Part shown: piece after piece, positions 63,046 through 64,000 of the stretch
Layout of the letters: each line of letters starts with the position of its first letter
Position numbering within the stretch: the stretch's first letter is position 1
NCBI GenBank assembly: GCA_047777475.1
Contig: JBKEET010000002.1
Coordinates: forward strand, 186,001 to 250,000
Direction of reading: 5' to 3'
Origin: Sutterella sp047777475
Lineage (GTDB): Bacteria; Pseudomonadota; Gammaproteobacteria; Burkholderiales; Burkholderiaceae_F
DNA length: 64,000 bases
Notes under the pieces: generated by a model
Databases searched by the model: none
Seen by the model: the letters and a program-made list of their open reading frames with translations, nothing else
What the model was told of the DNA's origin: nothing
Made by a program: the position numbers and the translations under genes

Positions 63046-64000
63046 TCAGCCTCCGATGTAGCTCATTTCGATTTTGCTGCGCGTCGGCGCGATGCCGAGG
63101 CTCCTGAGCTCCGAGTAGTGGTTCTCGCGCGCCGACCAGATGCGCCCGATCGCCTCCTCGATTTCGGCGTCGGTGGCGCCGCCGCGGAGCATGGTGCGCA
63201 GGTCGTAGCCCTCGTCGGCGAAGAGGCAGAGGTAAAGCCTCCCGTCCATGCTGAGGCGCGCCCTCGAGCATTCGCCGCAGAAAGCCTGCGTGACCGAGGA
63301 AATGCACCCGAACTCGCCTGCGCCGTCCTTGTAGCGCCAGCGCTTGGCGGTTTCGCCCGGGTAGTTCGCGCCGATCGGCTCGCAGGGCCAGTGCGACGCG
63401 ATGAGCCGCACCACCTCGGCAGAGGGCACGACGTCGGTCATGCGCCAGCCGTTGGCGTTGCCCACGTCCATGTACTCGATGAAGCGCGGGATCACTGGCG
63501 TGCCGCGGAAGCGCTCGCAGATGCGCACGATTTCGCCCTCGTTGACGCCGCGCTTGACGACCGTGTTGACCTTCACCCTGAACCCGAGGCGCACCGCGAG
63601 GTCGATGTTCTCGAGCACCTTCGCGGCGGGGAAGCCCACGTCGTTGAACCCCTGGAAGATTTCCTCGTCAATTGCGTCGAGCGAGATCGTGACGCGCCTG
63701 AGGCCGGCCTTCTTCAGCGCCTCGGCCTTCTTGTGGAAGATCGAGGCGTTGGTGGTCATCGCGAGGTCCACTTCGCCGCCCTGCGGCGTGCGCAGCTTCG
63801 CGAGCTCGGCGACGAGCCCTTCGACGCCTTTCCTCAGCAGCGGCTCGCCGCCCGTGAGGCGGAGCTTTTCGATGCCGTTGGCAACCGCGATGCGGCTGAT
63901 GCGGAGGATTTCTTCGAAGCTCAGCAGTTCCGTGTGGGCGAGGAAGGCATGCGCGTCGGCGAATTTCTCCTTCGGCATGCAGTAGCGGCAGCGGAAGTTG
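63046..64000 (-). CDS. moaA: GTP 3',8-cyclase MoaA, truncated by window edge
   Basis: MoaA makes the first molybdopterin intermediate from GTP by radical SAM chemistry. The visible part begins within the N-terminal cluster motif (CRYCMPKE read across the edge), continues through LTGGEPLLR, TTNASIF and SLDAID, and has the C-terminal [4Fe-4S] cysteines in FCGECSRARL and LYLCLF. It ends in the essential Gly-Gly (SYIGG). The start is outside the window. It lies about 7 kb from the mobB-moeA-moaD-moaE operon, on the other strand. Confidence 0.94.
   Translation of the reverse strand, partial: NFRCRYCMPKEKFADAHAFLAHTELLSFEEILRISRIAVANGIEKLRLTGGEPLLRKGVEGLVAELAKLRTPQGGEVDLAMTTNASIFHKKAEALKKAGLRRVTISLDAIDEEIFQGFNDVGFPAAKVLENIDLAVRLGFRVKVNTVVKRGVNEGEIVRICERFRGTPVIPRFIEYMDVGNANGWRMTDVVPSAEVVRLIASHWPCEPIGANYPGETAKRWRYKDGAGEFGCISSVTQAFCGECSRARLSMDGRLYLCLFADEGYDLRTMLRGGATDAEIEEAIGRIWSARENHYSELRSLGIAPTRSKIEMSYIGG

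Overview
The window is high-GC DNA from a betaproteobacterium of the Burkholderiales, most likely a gut-type Sutterellaceae member. That placement is an inference from gene order and content: an rpsF-priB-rpsR-rplI block, an ndk-rlmN-rodZ-ispG-hisS-yfgM-bamB-der-hfq-hflX run, an hflK-hflC-DUF2065-hisZ-purA run, a thrC/moeA/moaD/moaE/clpB run, no rpoS beside nlpD, and a Tat-exported flavin reductase with its own LysR regulator. Genes are densely packed, many overlap by 1-4 bases, and several use GTG starts.

Layout. 1-1030: a truncated exported alpha/beta hydrolase and a flavodoxin, divergent from pst. 1218-7549: the phosphate regulon pstSCAB-phoU-phoB-phoR behind what looks like a four-repeat Pho box. 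7663-11376: surE, nlpD, rlmD and a TIGR04076-type protein; rpoS and pcm are missing from their usual place. 11464-12036: an unknown protein on the minus strand. 12404-22683: ndk through hflX, with RNA modification, cell shape, isoprenoid, histidyl-tRNA and outer-membrane assembly genes. 22684-29424: material that splits the normal hflX-hflK neighbourhood, namely a helicase C-terminal remnant, argC-argJ-argB-argD and the yjiH-yjiG membrane pair. 29824-35779: hflK, hflC, DUF2065, hisZ, purA and a phosphoribosyltransferase. 35871-37372: an MscS-type channel whose 5' end looks frameshifted. 37592-40709: the flavin reductase and a LysR regulator. 40832-46378: an orphan HicB-like protein, tRNA-Leu(CAG), rnr, rlmB, rpsF-priB-rpsR-rplI. 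46443-48132: an IS110/IS1111-type element between rplI and dnaB, with a structured non-coding segment that is a candidate bridge RNA. 48282-52143: dnaB, a DUF456 membrane protein and a PIN-PhoH ATPase. 52380-59388: a threonine synthase-like gene, mobB, moeA, moaD, moaE, crcB and clpB. 59582-64000: a small protein, a large unknown protein, putP and a truncated moaA.

Most noteworthy observations: (1) the threonine synthase homologue is full length and translationally coupled to mobB, yet the position of the PLP-binding lysine is aspartate; (2) the IS110-type element has a perfect 14-bp inverted repeat and a hairpin-rich leader; (3) the flavin reductase appears to lack the arginines that define fumarate/urocanate reductases; (4) an arginine-biosynthesis block is inserted between hflX and hflK; (5) rpoS is absent from the nlpD locus. 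Molybdenum cofactor genes occur in two places (53806-56241 and the moaA at the right edge), consistent with anaerobic respiratory enzymes. All family assignments were made by eye from motifs and remembered relatives; no searches were run.
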